From Janthinobacterium sp. 67 (GTDB lineage Bacteria; Pseudomonadota; Gammaproteobacteria; Burkholderiales; Burkholderiaceae_D), in NCBI RefSeq assembly GCF_002797895.1, contig NZ_PGES01000001.1:3844001-3908000 (forward strand): DNA of 64,000 bases, written 5' to 3'. The notes below the pieces were generated by a model. It did no database searches, had not been told where the DNA came from, and was given only the letters and a program-made list of their open reading frames with translations. Within the stretch, counting starts at the first letter, position 1, and every line of letters begins with the position of its first letter. The translations under genes and the position numbers were made by a program. Below are positions 47,089 to 56,628 of this stretch, piece by piece.

Positions 47089-48402
47089 ATGAAAAAGAAA
47101 CGGCCATTAACCCTGTACATCCTGATTGCCATGGTCCTCGGCATTATTGTCGGCTATGGATGCAATACCGCCTTCCCTGATGCCAAGCTCAGCGCTCAGA
47201 TCGCTGGCAATATTTCCATCGTCACCGACGTTTTCCTGCGCCTGATCAAAATGATCATTGCGCTGCTCGTATTCTCCACCCTGACGGTCGGCATCGCCCA
47301 CATGGGCGACGGCAAGACGGCGGGCCGCATCGGCCTGAAAGCCATGTGCTGGTTCGTCGTTGCCTCGCTCGTGTCGCTGGCGCTGGGCATGGTGCTGTCG
47401 AACCTGATGCAGCTGGGAACCAACCTGGGCTTGCCATTGCCGGACGTCCACGCTTCGACGAATTTGAAAACGGCCGCCTTCACCTTGAAAGATTTCTTCA
47501 CGCACCTGGTGCCGAAGTCGCCGATCGAGGCCATGGCCAACAATGAAATCCTGCAAGTACTGGTGTTCTCGATCTTCTTCGGCGGCGCACTGGCCGGCCT
47601 GGGCGAATCGGGCAAGACCCTGACGGCCGTCGTCGACCAGCTGGCGCAAGTCATGCTGCGCATCACCGGCACCATCATGAACTTGGCCCCACTGGCCGTG
47701 TTCGCCGCAATGGCTTCCGTCATCACCACGCACGGCCTGGGCGTGCTGGTCACGTTTGCCAAGTTCATGGGCGGCTTCTACCTGGGCCTGCTGTGCCTGT
47801 GGGCACTGCTGATCGGCGCCGGCTTCGTCGTCATCGGCCCGCGCGTCTTCAAACTGGTTGGCCTGATCCGTGAACCATTCCTGCTGGCATTCTCGACGGC
47901 CAGCTCGGAAGCGGCCTATCCAAAACTGCTGACGGCGCTCGACCAGTTCGGCGTGGACCGCAAGATTTCCAGCTTCGTGTTGCCGATGGGCTACTCCTTC
48001 AACCTCGATGGCTCGATGATGTACTGCACCTTCGCCGTGCTGTTCATCGCGCAAGCCTACGGTATCGACCTGTCGATCGGCACGCAGATCACCATGCTGC
48101 TGCTGCTGATGCTGACCTCGAAAGGCATGGCCGGCGTGCCGCGCGCCTCGCTGGTGGTGATTGCCGCGACCCTGAACCAGTTCAATATTCCAGAAGCGGG
48201 CTTGCTGCTGCTGATGGGCGTCGACCAATTCCTCGACATGGGCCGTTCGGCCACCAACGCGGTTGGCAATGCCGTCGCCACGGCCGTCGTCGCCAAGTGG
48301 GAAGGTGGCCTGGCCACCGAGGAAGAAGCAGCCGCAGCCAACGCGGCCAGCCAGAACACGGAAAGCCATTGGGGCGAAGCGGATCACGCTAGCAAAGCCT
48401 GA
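47089..48402 (+). CDS. Dicarboxylate/amino acid:cation symporter (DAACS family)
   Basis: A 437-residue inner-membrane carrier of the GltP/DctA fold. Family landmarks are the substrate-binding hairpin STASSEAAYPKLL, the NLDGSMMY motif in helix 7, the second hairpin SKGMAGVPRASLVVIAATL and DMGRSATNAVGNAVA in helix 8. The likely substrate is a C4-dicarboxylate or acidic amino acid; the neighbouring DctB/DctD-like genes favour regulation by the same substrate. Strong ribosome binding site. The Ala/Glu-rich C-terminal tail is cytoplasmic. Confidence 0.92.
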   Translation: MKKKRPLTLYILIAMVLGIIVGYGCNTAFPDAKLSAQIAGNISIVTDVFLRLIKMIIALLVFSTLTVGIAHMGDGKTAGRIGLKAMCWFVVASLVSLALGMVLSNLMQLGTNLGLPLPDVHASTNLKTAAFTLKDFFTHLVPKSPIEAMANNEILQVLVFSIFFGGALAGLGESGKTLTAVVDQLAQVMLRITGTIMNLAPLAVFAAMASVITTHGLGVLVTFAKFMGGFYLGLLCLWALLIGAGFVVIGPRVFKLVGLIREPFLLAFSTASSEAAYPKLLTALDQFGVDRKISSFVLPMGYSFNLDGSMMYCTFAVLFIAQAYGIDLSIGTQITMLLLLMLTSKGMAGVPRASLVVIAATLNQFNIPEAGLLLLMGVDQFLDMGRSATNAVGNAVATAVVAKWEGGLATEEEAAAANAASQNTESHWGEADHASKA

Positions 48403-48412
48403 TAGCGCCATG

Positions 48413-48437
48413 GCCCGCCACAAGCGGGCTATTTATT
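48413..48437 (+). terminator. Weak terminator after the symporter gene
   Basis: GCCCGC (48413-48418) pairs with GCGGGC (48424-48429), loop CACAA, followed by a broken T-rich stretch. It may only attenuate transcription into the porin gene. Confidence 0.6.
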
Positions 48438-48510
48438 TGTTGTCCATGTTGAGTAACAAGCAGTCAGGTAGTGCGATCAGTAGTCATTCCAACCTATTAG
48501 AGAGATTTTC

Positions 48511-49503
48511 ATGAAAAAAGTCCTGTTTACCCTGCTGACCCTCGGCGCAGCCTCCACCGGCGCCCTGGCCCAATCGAACGTGACCATGTATGGCGTGGCG
48601 GACGCCGGCCTGGTGTTCGACAAGGATGCGGCTGGAGACCGCCTGAACCGCGTCGCTTCCGGCGTCGCCTCGGGCTCGCGCATCGGCTTCAAAGGCAAGG
48701 AAGACCTGGGCGGCGGCCTGGCCGCCACCTTCGTGCTGGAAAGCGGTTTCAATATCGACACCGGCACCTCGGGCCAGGGCGGCCGGCTGTTCGGCCGCCA
48801 GGCGTATGTGGGCCTGACCGGCAGCGCCGGCGCCCTCACCCTGGGCCGCCAATATACGCCGTACTACCTGGCCCTGCGCGACGTGGCCGATCCGTTTGTC
48901 ATCGGCCTGGCCGGCACGGCATCGAACATTATGGCGACGAATTACCGCGTCGATAATATGGTGCAATACAGCTCGCCGACCTATAGCCACCTGTCGGCCG
49001 ACCTGGCGTATGGTTTTGGCGAAGTGGCCGGCGACAATGCGAAAAACCGCAGCATGGGCGGCGCCGTGCATTACATCGATGGCCCGCTGAACGTGACCCT
49101 GACGCATCACCACCAGGAAAATGCGCTGGCGACCCAGCAAAGCCGCAACACCTTGCTGGCCACGCGCTACGACTTTGGCGTAGTACAAGGTAACTTCGGC
49201 TACGCCGACAACCGCGCCCTCGACGACAGCAAGAGCAACGATATCCTCGTTGGCTTCAGCGCACCGTTCGGCGCCACCAAGCTGGTCGCGTCGTACATCC
49301 GTCACAACGACAAGAGCAACGCCAACCGTGACGCCCAGCAGTGGGCCATTGGCGCCTTCTATGCGCTGTCCAAGCGCAGCGACCTGTACACAGGTTACGG
49401 CCACATCAGCAACAAGAACGGCGCGACCTACAAGGTTGGCAATGCCACCGACGATGGCACCGGCACCAGCGGTTTCAACTTGGGTATGCGCCACACGTTC
49501 TAA
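48511..49503 (+). CDS. Gram-negative general porin (beta class)
   Basis: A 330-residue outer-membrane trimeric porin. The signal peptide ends at GALA; mature start QSNVTMYGVADAGLVFDKD is typical of betaproteobacterial porins. GSRIGFKGKEDLGGGLAA and FGRQAYVGLTG follow, and the last residue is Phe (MRHTF), needed for barrel assembly. Placed between a symporter and its probable sensor, it likely lets the same substrate cross the outer membrane. Good ribosome binding site, strong terminator after it. Confidence 0.93.
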   Translation: MKKVLFTLLTLGAASTGALAQSNVTMYGVADAGLVFDKDAAGDRLNRVASGVASGSRIGFKGKEDLGGGLAATFVLESGFNIDTGTSGQGGRLFGRQAYVGLTGSAGALTLGRQYTPYYLALRDVADPFVIGLAGTASNIMATNYRVDNMVQYSSPTYSHLSADLAYGFGEVAGDNAKNRSMGGAVHYIDGPLNVTLTHHHQENALATQQSRNTLLATRYDFGVVQGNFGYADNRALDDSKSNDILVGFSAPFGATKLVASYIRHNDKSNANRDAQQWAIGAFYALSKRSDLYTGYGHISNKNGATYKVGNATDDGTGTSGFNLGMRHTF

Positions 49504-49536
49504 GGACGTCGAGCTGTCCGTAAAATAGAAGTGTGG

Positions 49537-49566
49537 GCCGCCGGATGCATATCCGGCGGCTTTTTT
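49537..49566 (+). terminator. Rho-independent terminator after the porin
   Basis: GCCGCCGGAT (49537-49546) and ATCCGGCGGC (49551-49560) form a ten-base stem with loop GCAT, followed by six T. Confidence 0.93.
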
Positions 49567-49624
49567 ATTTCCGCGATTACTTAAATGCGATACTGTGGGT
49601 TCTTGCAAGTTGGCAGCTGATTTT

Positions 49625-51532
49625 ATGAATAGCAGTAGTAAACCCTCCCTTTCCTGGCGCCAGCGCCTGTCGCAACGGTCGGGCCGCGAAACGCTGGCCT
49701 GGGGCGTGGTGCTGGCCGCCTGCCTGGCCACCGTCTGGCTCGTGTATTTCTGGACCGAACGCATCGCCATCGGCAAGCTGCAGGCCAGTGGCGCGCAGCG
49801 CCTGGAGGTGTATGTCAGCAGTCTTGAAAATGCGCTGGAGAAATACGACTTCCTGCCCAAGACCCTGGAGCTGAACCGCGACGTGATCCGCCTGCTGCAG
49901 CACCCGGAAGATCCGGTGCTGGTCGATACGGTCAACCATTACCTCGAGCAGATGAATGCCCAGGCGAAATCGTCGACCATTTTCATCAGCAACCTCGACG
50001 GCAACACGCGGGCCGCCAGCAACTGGCAACAGCCCGATAGTTTTATTGGCGACAATATCTCGTTCCGCCCCTACGCCCAGGATGCGCTGCGCGGCACGCC
50101 GGGCCGCTTCTATGGCGTGGGCACGACGCGCCTGGAACCCGGTTACTTCTTTGCCCACGGCATCTACCAGAATGGCCACATGCTGGGCCTGGCAACGGTG
50201 AAGGTGAATCTGGAAACCCTGGAAAAACGCTGGGTGCAAGGCGCCGACAAGGTGATGCTGGCCGACGAGCACGGCGTGATCTTCCTCAGCTCCATGGCGG
50301 ACTGGAAGTACAAGACCCTGGCGCCGCTGTCGCCCGCCATCGTCGAGGAACTCAACCGCACGCGCCAGTACTATTCGAAGCAGCTCGCTGCCATCCCCTT
50401 CGTTTCCGACCGCCAGCTGGGCAATGGCGCGCGCGTGATCAGCGTGCGCGAGCATGAACATGCCGATGCCCCGCCGAAGACCAGCTCGAGCGTCATGACG
50501 CAGATCAAGCTCAAATCGCCGCAAGGCTGGACTTTTATTTACCTGTCCGACCTGGCGCAAGCCAAGGCCAGCGCGCGCGCGGCGGCCGCCTTCTCTTGCG
50601 TGCTGCTGGGCTTTTTCATGCTGCTGTTCTTTTACCTGCGCCAGCGCCGCGCGGCCGTGGCGCAAAAATTGCGCGCCCGCGAAGATCTGCAGCACGCCTA
50701 CGACAACCTGGAAGCCATGGTCGAGGAACGCACGTCGGAACTGAACGCGATGACGCAAAGCCTGAGCCAGGAAATCGAGGTGCGCAGCAAGGCCGAGCAA
50801 AAGCTGCACATCACGCAAAACGAACTTTTTCAGGCCGGCAAGATGGCCGTGCTGGGGCAAATGTCGGCCAGCATCACGCATGAACTGAACCAGCCACTGA
50901 CGGCGCTGCGCACCATGTCCGACAATGCCGTCATCCTGCTCGAGCGGGGGCGGCTCGACGATGCACGGCGCAACCTGGCGAAGATATCGCAAATTGCGGC
51001 CAGGATGGGGACCATTACGGGACAATTGAAGATTTTTGCGCGCAAATCGACAACCAGCCTGACCTCCGTCTCGATTCCCACGGCGATCAGCAACGCCCTG
51101 TTCCTCGTCGAACGGCGGCTGCAGGTGGAAAATGTGCGTTTTACCCTGCAATTGCCGCCCGAAGACATCTTCGCCATGTGCGAAAGCAACCGCCTCGAGC
51201 AGGTGCTGGTGAACCTGTACGCCAATGCGCTCGATGCCATGAACGGCAGCGACGTGCGCAGCCTGCGCGTGTCCGTCGAATCCACGCCCGGGCACGTGCT
51301 GATCCACGTGGCCGACACGGGCCCGGGCCTGTCGACGGAAGTGTATGAACACCTGTTCGAACCGTTCTTCACGACCAAACCGCAAGGCCTGGGACTGGGC
51401 CTGGGCTTGGCCATTTCCGAACAGATCACGCGCCAGTTCGGCGGCGTGCTGCGCGCCGAGAACGCCCCCGGCGGCGGCGCCATCTTCACCATCGAACTAC
51501 AGATAGCAACGCAGGAGGAAAAACATGTTTGA
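49625..51532 (+). CDS. DctB-family sensor histidine kinase
   Basis: A 635-residue inner-membrane kinase. TM1 is about 23-45, a periplasmic double-Cache-like domain about 46-315 (with STIFISNLDG and GDNISFRPYAQDAL), TM2 about 322-342, then a coiled coil, HisKA with ITHELNQPLTALRTM and HATPase_c with NLYANALDAM and GLGLGLAISEQI. HELNQPL is characteristic of DctB kinases for C4-dicarboxylates and relatives. The start at 49625 is chosen over an upstream GTG at 49595. It overlaps the regulator gene by eight bases. Confidence 0.92.
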   Translation: MNSSSKPSLSWRQRLSQRSGRETLAWGVVLAACLATVWLVYFWTERIAIGKLQASGAQRLEVYVSSLENALEKYDFLPKTLELNRDVIRLLQHPEDPVLVDTVNHYLEQMNAQAKSSTIFISNLDGNTRAASNWQQPDSFIGDNISFRPYAQDALRGTPGRFYGVGTTRLEPGYFFAHGIYQNGHMLGLATVKVNLETLEKRWVQGADKVMLADEHGVIFLSSMADWKYKTLAPLSPAIVEELNRTRQYYSKQLAAIPFVSDRQLGNGARVISVREHEHADAPPKTSSSVMTQIKLKSPQGWTFIYLSDLAQAKASARAAAAFSCVLLGFFMLLFFYLRQRRAAVAQKLRAREDLQHAYDNLEAMVEERTSELNAMTQSLSQEIEVRSKAEQKLHITQNELFQAGKMAVLGQMSASITHELNQPLTALRTMSDNAVILLERGRLDDARRNLAKISQIAARMGTITGQLKIFARKSTTSLTSVSIPTAISNALFLVERRLQVENVRFTLQLPPEDIFAMCESNRLEQVLVNLYANALDAMNGSDVRSLRVSVESTPGHVLIHVADTGPGLSTEVYEHLFEPFFTTKPQGLGLGLGLAISEQITRQFGGVLRAENAPGGGAIFTIELQIATQEEKHV

Positions 51533-52868
51533 CGGCTTGAAGGTCTTGCTGGTCGAAGACGACCCCACCGTACGCGAAGGCAGCGAGCAGGCATTGCAGC
51601 TGGCCGGCCTGGATGTGCTGGCCTTCCACTCGGCCGAGCTGGCCTATAAACTGCTGACGCCGGATTTCCCCGGCATCGTCGTCAGCGACGTGCGCCTGCC
51701 CGGCATGAGCGGCCTGGAATTGCTGCAAGCGGTCAAGACGCTCGATGCCAACCTGCCCGTGATCCTCGTCACGGGCCACGGCGACATCACCATGGCCGTG
51801 CACGCCATGCGCACGGGCGCCTACGATTTCATCGAAAAGCCGTATTCGTCCGACCAGCTGGTCGACGTCATCCTGCGCGCGCTGGAAACCCGGCGCCTGA
51901 CCCTGGAAGTGCACAGCCTGCGCCGCCAGCTCGAGGACGGCGGCGGCATCGAAGCGCGTTTATTGGGCAATTCCGTGGCGATGCGCGACATACGGCGCCT
52001 GATACTCGACGTAGCAGACGAACCGGCCGATGTGCTGATCTATGGCGACACGGGCACGGGCAAGGAAATGGTGGCCCGCTGCCTGCACGACTTCAGCCAC
52101 CGCCGCAAGCACAACTTTGTCGCCGTCAACTGCGGCGCGATTCCCGAAAGCATATTCGAGAGCGAAGTCTTTGGCCACGAACCGGGCGCGTTTACGGGCG
52201 CGGCCAAGCGGCAGGTGGGCAAGATCGAACACGCGGACCAGGGCACTTTCTTCCTCGACGAAATCGAATCGCTGCCCCTGTCGCTGCAAGTGAAATTGCT
52301 GCGCGTGCTGCAGGAACGCTATATCGAACGGCTCGGCTCGAACGTGCCCACGCCCGTCGACGTGCGCGTCATCGCGGCGGCCAAGCTGGACCTGGAAGAC
52401 TTGTCGCAGCAGCAAAAGTTCCGCAGCGACCTGTACTACCGATTGAATTTGATCGTGCTGCACCTGCCGCCGCTGCGCGAACGGCGCGAAGACATCCCCA
52501 TCCTCTTCGAGCACTTCGTGCTGGCCGCCGCCGCCCGCTACAACCGCGCCGCGCCCGTCGTTTCCAGCGCGCAGATGCGCAACCTGATGGCCCACTCCTG
52601 GCCCGGCAATGTACGCGAACTGCGCAATATCGCCGACCGCTTCGTGCTGGGCATCGCCGGGGGCGCCTCGAGCTTGCTGGCGGCCGGACTGGCCAGTCCA
52701 TTGTCGTTGGCGGAACAGGTCAACGGCTTCGAACGTTCGTTGATCGAGCAGGAACTGCGCGCATATGCGGGCAACGTCAGCGAAGTGAGCGCGGTGCTCG
52801 GCTTGCCGAAACAGACCTTGTATCACAAGATGCAAAAGTACAACCTGGTGGCGGAAGAGTTCAGGTAG
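51525..52868 (+). CDS. DctD-family sigma54-dependent response regulator
   Basis: A 447-residue activator. Receiver domain with Asp55 (VVSDVRLPG), AAA+ domain with Walker A GDTGTGKE (174-181) and the sigma54-contacting GAFTGA loop (about 221-226), then a Fis-type helix-turn-helix at the end (VSAVLGLPKQTLYHKMQKY). The ribosome binding site AGGAGG lies in the end of the kinase gene, so the two are coupled. It should activate the nearby symporter and perhaps the porin. The 3' end overlaps the metallophosphoesterase gene by eight bases, convergent. Confidence 0.94.
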   Translation: MFDGLKVLLVEDDPTVREGSEQALQLAGLDVLAFHSAELAYKLLTPDFPGIVVSDVRLPGMSGLELLQAVKTLDANLPVILVTGHGDITMAVHAMRTGAYDFIEKPYSSDQLVDVILRALETRRLTLEVHSLRRQLEDGGGIEARLLGNSVAMRDIRRLILDVADEPADVLIYGDTGTGKEMVARCLHDFSHRRKHNFVAVNCGAIPESIFESEVFGHEPGAFTGAAKRQVGKIEHADQGTFFLDEIESLPLSLQVKLLRVLQERYIERLGSNVPTPVDVRVIAAAKLDLEDLSQQQKFRSDLYYRLNLIVLHLPPLRERREDIPILFEHFVLAAAARYNRAAPVVSSAQMRNLMAHSWPGNVRELRNIADRFVLGIAGGASSLLAAGLASPLSLAEQVNGFERSLIEQELRAYAGNVSEVSAVLGLPKQTLYHKMQKYNLVAEEFR

Positions 52869-53607
52869 GCACGCCGACCCGGCCCGTGCGCAAGGGCACG
52901 ACCCAGTCGGGCCGGCCGCTGGCCAGCGCCAGCCGGGCCGCCTTTTCCCAGTCATATTTCACCGCGTGCAACTGCGCCGTCCAGCTGCCATCGGCTCCCT
53001 GTTCGGCAATCGCATAGCGCGCGTGCGGCGTGCCGTTTTCCATCACGTGCGGATAACCATGGTCGTCGTCGTAGGCTTGCAAGCCCACGCTGCCCGGGTT
53101 GACGATCAGCCGGCCATCGGCTAGGCGCACCTGGCGCGGCATGTGCGTATGGCCGCACAGTATCAAGGCCGCGTCGGCCCCGCCGGCACGTTCCGCCACT
53201 TCCCGCAGCGTGGCGGCACGGCTGCCTTGCGGCGTGACGCTGTCGAGAAAATACACGAGGTCGCTGCTGGGCGTGCCATGCACGAGCAGCACGTCATGCC
53301 GCAGGCGCAAGGTGGCGGGCAGCGCATCTATCCACGCGAGTTGCTCCGGCAACAGTTGCGCGCGCGCATAGGCGTCGGACACGCCCATGCGGGCCGGATC
53401 GCCCAGCAGCTGGCGCTCGTGGTTGCCGCGGATGGTGGGCAGATTGATACCCATCAGGCGCGCCGCCGTGGCGCGCGGCTGCAGATGGCCCGAGACGATA
53501 TCGCCGAGGTTGACGGTCACGTCCACGCCACGCCGGGCGATGTCGGCCAGCACGGCGTCAAGCGCGTCCAGGTTGCCGTGGATATCGGATATGGCAGCGA
53601 TTCTCAT
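52861..53607 (-). CDS. Metallophosphoesterase (YfcE/diadenosine-tetraphosphatase-like)
   Basis: A 248-residue calcineurin-like phosphoesterase. The metal-binding motifs are in order: SDIHGN at residues 7-12, NLGDIVSG, RGNHERQ and CGHTHMP, then NPGSVG. Probably a cytosolic phosphodiesterase on nucleotides; substrate unknown. The start is the Met at 53607 with AGGAGA upstream; the frame is open 18 codons further. Confidence 0.9.
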   Translation of the reverse strand: MRIAAISDIHGNLDALDAVLADIARRGVDVTVNLGDIVSGHLQPRATAARLMGINLPTIRGNHERQLLGDPARMGVSDAYARAQLLPEQLAWIDALPATLRLRHDVLLVHGTPSSDLVYFLDSVTPQGSRAATLREVAERAGGADAALILCGHTHMPRQVRLADGRLIVNPGSVGLQAYDDDHGYPHVMENGTPHARYAIAEQGADGSWTAQLHAVKYDWEKAARLALASGRPDWVVPLRTGRVGVPT

Positions 53608-53826
53608 GCGATGTCTCCTGTTCTTGCGCGCCATTCTGCGCGCCTCCCCTGTTGCAGGCAATACCGCGCACCAGCAATGACATGCGGTAGGACAAATCCG
53701 ACGGTAATTTGCGCCGTGCGGCTACGTGATCTAAATGTAACAGTTGCTACCATTTCCTCATTGCATTAGACCTGTCGGCCGCCCTAGCGTCGCGGCCCAC
53801 CCATTACTTTTCAGAGGAGTAGTTCC

Positions 53827-54675
53827 ATGTTTGTCACGCCCGTCCCCGCCCGCCTTTCCCCACTCCGTTTGCAGCCTCTCGCCTTGCGCGGCGCCCTGAT
53901 GCTGGGCGTGCTGGGCATTGCCACGGCGGCGGCCACGGCGCGGGCCGAGCCATCGCCCACCCTGGACCGTGTCAGCATCTCGGTGGGGGCGTTTTCCGCC
54001 GATCCGCGCATCAATATCGGCGCCGACACGCAGTTTGGCCGCATCGACGCGCCCGAATCGAAGCCAAGCCACACCACGATTCCCCGCGTCAAGGCGGACT
54101 TGCTGATCGGCGACCGCCATGGCCTGGCGTTCGACTACTACCGCTATGATAAATCCTACACGCCCACCTTGACGGGCGAAACCATCATCAATGGCCAGCC
54201 CGTGACGGGCACAGCCACGGCGAATGCCGACCTGAAACTGGACCTGGCCAAGCTGGCCTATAAATGGTGGCTGGGCAGCGGCAACGACACTTTCGGCATC
54301 GGCCTGGGCGCCGCCTACTACCATGCCAACCTGAATGGCACGGCGACCGGCATCGTCAATGGCGAAACGGCCACGGCGCGCGATTCCATCAGCGAGCACG
54401 CCTTTGCTCCGCTGCTGGAAGTGGGCTGGCGCCACGCCTTCACACCGGACTTGCGCATGTATGCGGAAGCGTCGGGCATCAAGAAAAACGGCGGGCGCAT
54501 CAATGGACACATCTACGGTGGCAATATCGGCGTGGAATGGTTCCCGTTCAAGAACATCGGTTTCGTGGCCGATTACGGCATCTCGAAAATCAAGCTGCAC
54601 CGCGACAGCGAACGTGATGCCGACCTGAACATTCGTCTGACGGGACCGTCGGCATATGTGAAAGTACGCTTCTAA
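53827..54675 (+). CDS. Outer-membrane beta-barrel protein of unknown function
   Basis: A 282-residue protein. After a cleavable signal (about 40 residues, ending ARA) the chain alternates hydrophobic and polar residues as in an eight-to-ten-strand barrel (GLAFDYYRYDKSY, FGIGLGAAYYHANL, GGNIGVEWFPFKNIGFVADYG). It ends AYVKVRF with terminal Phe, as expected for Bam-dependent insertion. AGAGGAG precedes the start. No name can be given. Confidence 0.8.
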   Translation: MFVTPVPARLSPLRLQPLALRGALMLGVLGIATAAATARAEPSPTLDRVSISVGAFSADPRINIGADTQFGRIDAPESKPSHTTIPRVKADLLIGDRHGLAFDYYRYDKSYTPTLTGETIINGQPVTGTATANADLKLDLAKLAYKWWLGSGNDTFGIGLGAAYYHANLNGTATGIVNGETATARDSISEHAFAPLLEVGWRHAFTPDLRMYAEASGIKKNGGRINGHIYGGNIGVEWFPFKNIGFVADYGISKIKLHRDSERDADLNIRLTGPSAYVKVRF

Positions 54676-54681
54676 ACCAGC

Positions 54682-55188
54682 TCAGGCCGCCGGTTTCAGC
54701 AACGTCAGCTGGAACTGCGGCAAGTCCGGATCGTCGTACGCCTCGACCCTGGCAAACGGCAGGCGCGCAAATGCCTGCCGCCAGAACGCGCAGGCAGCGG
54801 CATCGGCGCGGAACGTCGCCACCATCCACGTCTGCTCGCTGCCCAGCAGCACGCGGCGCACCACTTCCAGCGCCAGCCCCCGACGCCGGTATTTGCGCAA
54901 GATGAAAAAGTCGCTGAACTCCTGCACCGGCAGCTTGCCGGCCATGCCAGGCTCCGTAATGAAAAATCCCGCCAGCGCGCCATCGACCTCGATCCAGGCG
55001 GCCGTATGCCCGGGCGCATGCACGTACTCGGCCAGCCCGGCATCGCATACATCGTAACGGCCATCGGCCAGCACGTCCTCCCCGCTCCAGGCGGCATTGT
55101 CGTAGCAATACAGCTGGAACAGCTGCGCCAGCGCCCCTTCTTCGCCCGGGGCTACGGCGCGCAATGTCATGTTCTGTGCTACCGGCAT
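54682..55188 (-). CDS. GNAT-family N-acetyltransferase
   Basis: A 168-residue acetyltransferase. The acetyl-CoA binding stretch is DFFILRKYRRRGLALEVVRR, with RRRGLA as the pyrophosphate loop. Substrate unknown. The start at 55188 (MPVAQNMTLRAV) is chosen because AAAGG lies six bases upstream; an earlier ATG at 55248 has its purine-rich site too close. It is convergent with the barrel protein. Confidence 0.85.
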   Translation of the reverse strand: MPVAQNMTLRAVAPGEEGALAQLFQLYCYDNAAWSGEDVLADGRYDVCDAGLAEYVHAPGHTAAWIEVDGALAGFFITEPGMAGKLPVQEFSDFFILRKYRRRGLALEVVRRVLLGSEQTWMVATFRADAAACAFWRQAFARLPFARVEAYDDPDLPQFQLTLLKPAA

Positions 55189-55444
55189 GGTCCGCCTTTC
55201 CGCCACCTGGCGTTGCTGAGATGGCGAGTGTAGCACCACGTCGCTCATCCCTTCCCGTACGGTTCAGGCCAGCAAGTACATCTGCCGCAATGCGCATCCC
55301 ACCTGCACCACACAAAACAACATGGCAACGAGCAATAGCCCCAGATGGATTTTTAAAATCAGAGCGGATGCATGGAAAGAAGCGCAATCTGTACCAGAGG
55401 TGGCACAGCGGTACAGGCAAAACGCTCGATATCGGCATGCGCGA

Positions 55445-55927
55445 CTAAACAAGGGAGCTGCCCACACGGTCGATACGGCCCGCATAACAGCCCCGCTTGG
55501 CATTGTGGACGTGAATATAACTGACGTCCGCATCGGCGAATAATCGCGCAATGACGGCTTCCATGGCGCTGCCATCGACCACCTCGGCATCGAGCATCAT
55601 GCCGTCGGCGGCATAGGCGCGCAGCGACAATAGACGCAGCCGCATCGATTCCGGCACCTCGTTGACGGCATCGTAGGCTTGCGTGGCGCCCTCGCGGACA
55701 AAAATGGCATGGCAAGCCCGGTAAGGCGTCATGGCGGGCTGGCAGACATGATTCAATAGCAGCACGGTCTCGCCCAGTTCGGCCTCCGCCAGCGTTATAC
55801 GGTCAGGAAATCCAGGTTTTTGGTCGACCACATGGCGCCGCATGCCGAGCGCCATCAATTCGGCATCGGACAGGGAAAAAAAGGGAATAAAAGGTTCGGG
55901 CGACAAACCCGTAATGTGAAAATCCAT
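55445..55927 (-). CDS. DUF1203-family protein
   Basis: A 160-residue protein beginning MDFHITGLSPEPFIPFFSLS, with YRACHAIFVREGA in the middle and YIHVHNAKRGCYAGRIDR near the end, the recognisable pattern of DUF1203. No function is known for this family. The start at 55927 has GGAG six bases upstream. It is downstream of ssb on the same strand, separated by a terminator. Confidence 0.82.
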   Translation of the reverse strand: MDFHITGLSPEPFIPFFSLSDAELMALGMRRHVVDQKPGFPDRITLAEAELGETVLLLNHVCQPAMTPYRACHAIFVREGATQAYDAVNEVPESMRLRLLSLRAYAADGMMLDAEVVDGSAMEAVIARLFADADVSYIHVHNAKRGCYAGRIDRVGSSLV

Positions 55928-56044
55928 GCTGTTCTCCGGTGTCGTCAAAACCACCATCAGACCAGCATCGGGACAGCGCCGCCATCCGCTTCTTGCTGTG
56001 GAATGTGACCATGCCCCCGGATCGCCCACTACCGCCCGCGCGCA

Positions 56045-56076
56045 TAAAAAAGCCTGCTTCACGGATGAAGCAGGCT
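56045..56076 (-). terminator. Rho-independent terminator after ssb
   Basis: AGCCTGCTTCA (56051-56061) and TGAAGCAGGCT (56066-56076) form an 11-base stem with a four-base loop; on the minus strand a T-run follows. Confidence 0.9.
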
Positions 56077-56118
56077 CTTTATCGGCAGTAGCTGGCGACA
56101 GGCGTCAGAACGGCGTGC

Positions 56119-56628
56119 TTAGAACGGGATGTCGTCATCCATATCCGAGAAGTTCGGTGCTGGCTTCGGTGCCGGGCGTGGTGCTGGCGCCGGGGCTGGG
56201 CGCGGAGCCGGTGCCTGGCGCGGGGCCGGGGCTTCGTAGCCACCGCCGCCACCGTAGCTGTCATCGCCACCGCCGGCGTCGCCGCCCATGCCGGAACGGC
56301 CGCCCAGCATTTGCATCTGTTCCGCGATGATGTCGGTTGCGTACTTCTCGACGCCGTCCTTGTCCGTGTATTTACGGGTTTGCAGACGGCCTTCGACGTA
56401 GACGGACGAGCCTTTTTTCAGGTATTGGCCGACGATTTCCGCCAGGCGGCCGAAGAACGAGATACGGTGCCACTCTGTCAATTCTTTTTGTTCGCCCGTG
56501 TTGCGGTCCTTCGATTTGTACGAAGTGGCCACGGCGATGTTGGCGATCGCGTCGCCGCTAGGCATGTAGCGGATTTCCGGGTCACGGCCCAGATTGCCGA
56601 CGATGATGACTTTGTTGACTGATGCCAT
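56119..56628 (-). CDS. ssb: Single-stranded DNA-binding protein
   Basis: A 169-residue SSB. The OB fold covers about 1-110 ([42 protein letters not shown]). A Gly-rich then Pro/Ala-rich linker follows, and the acidic tip DMDDDIPF binds partner repair and replication proteins. It is divergent from uvrA with a LexA-type site between, the usual proteobacterial arrangement. Confidence 0.98.
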   Translation of the reverse strand: MASVNKVIIVGNLGRDPEIRYMPSGDAIANIAVATSYKSKDRNTGEQKELTEWHRISFFGRLAEIVGQYLKKGSSVYVEGRLQTRKYTDKDGVEKYATDIIAEQMQMLGGRSGMGGDAGGGDDSYGGGGGYEAPAPRQAPAPRPAPAPAPRPAPKPAPNFSDMDDDIPF

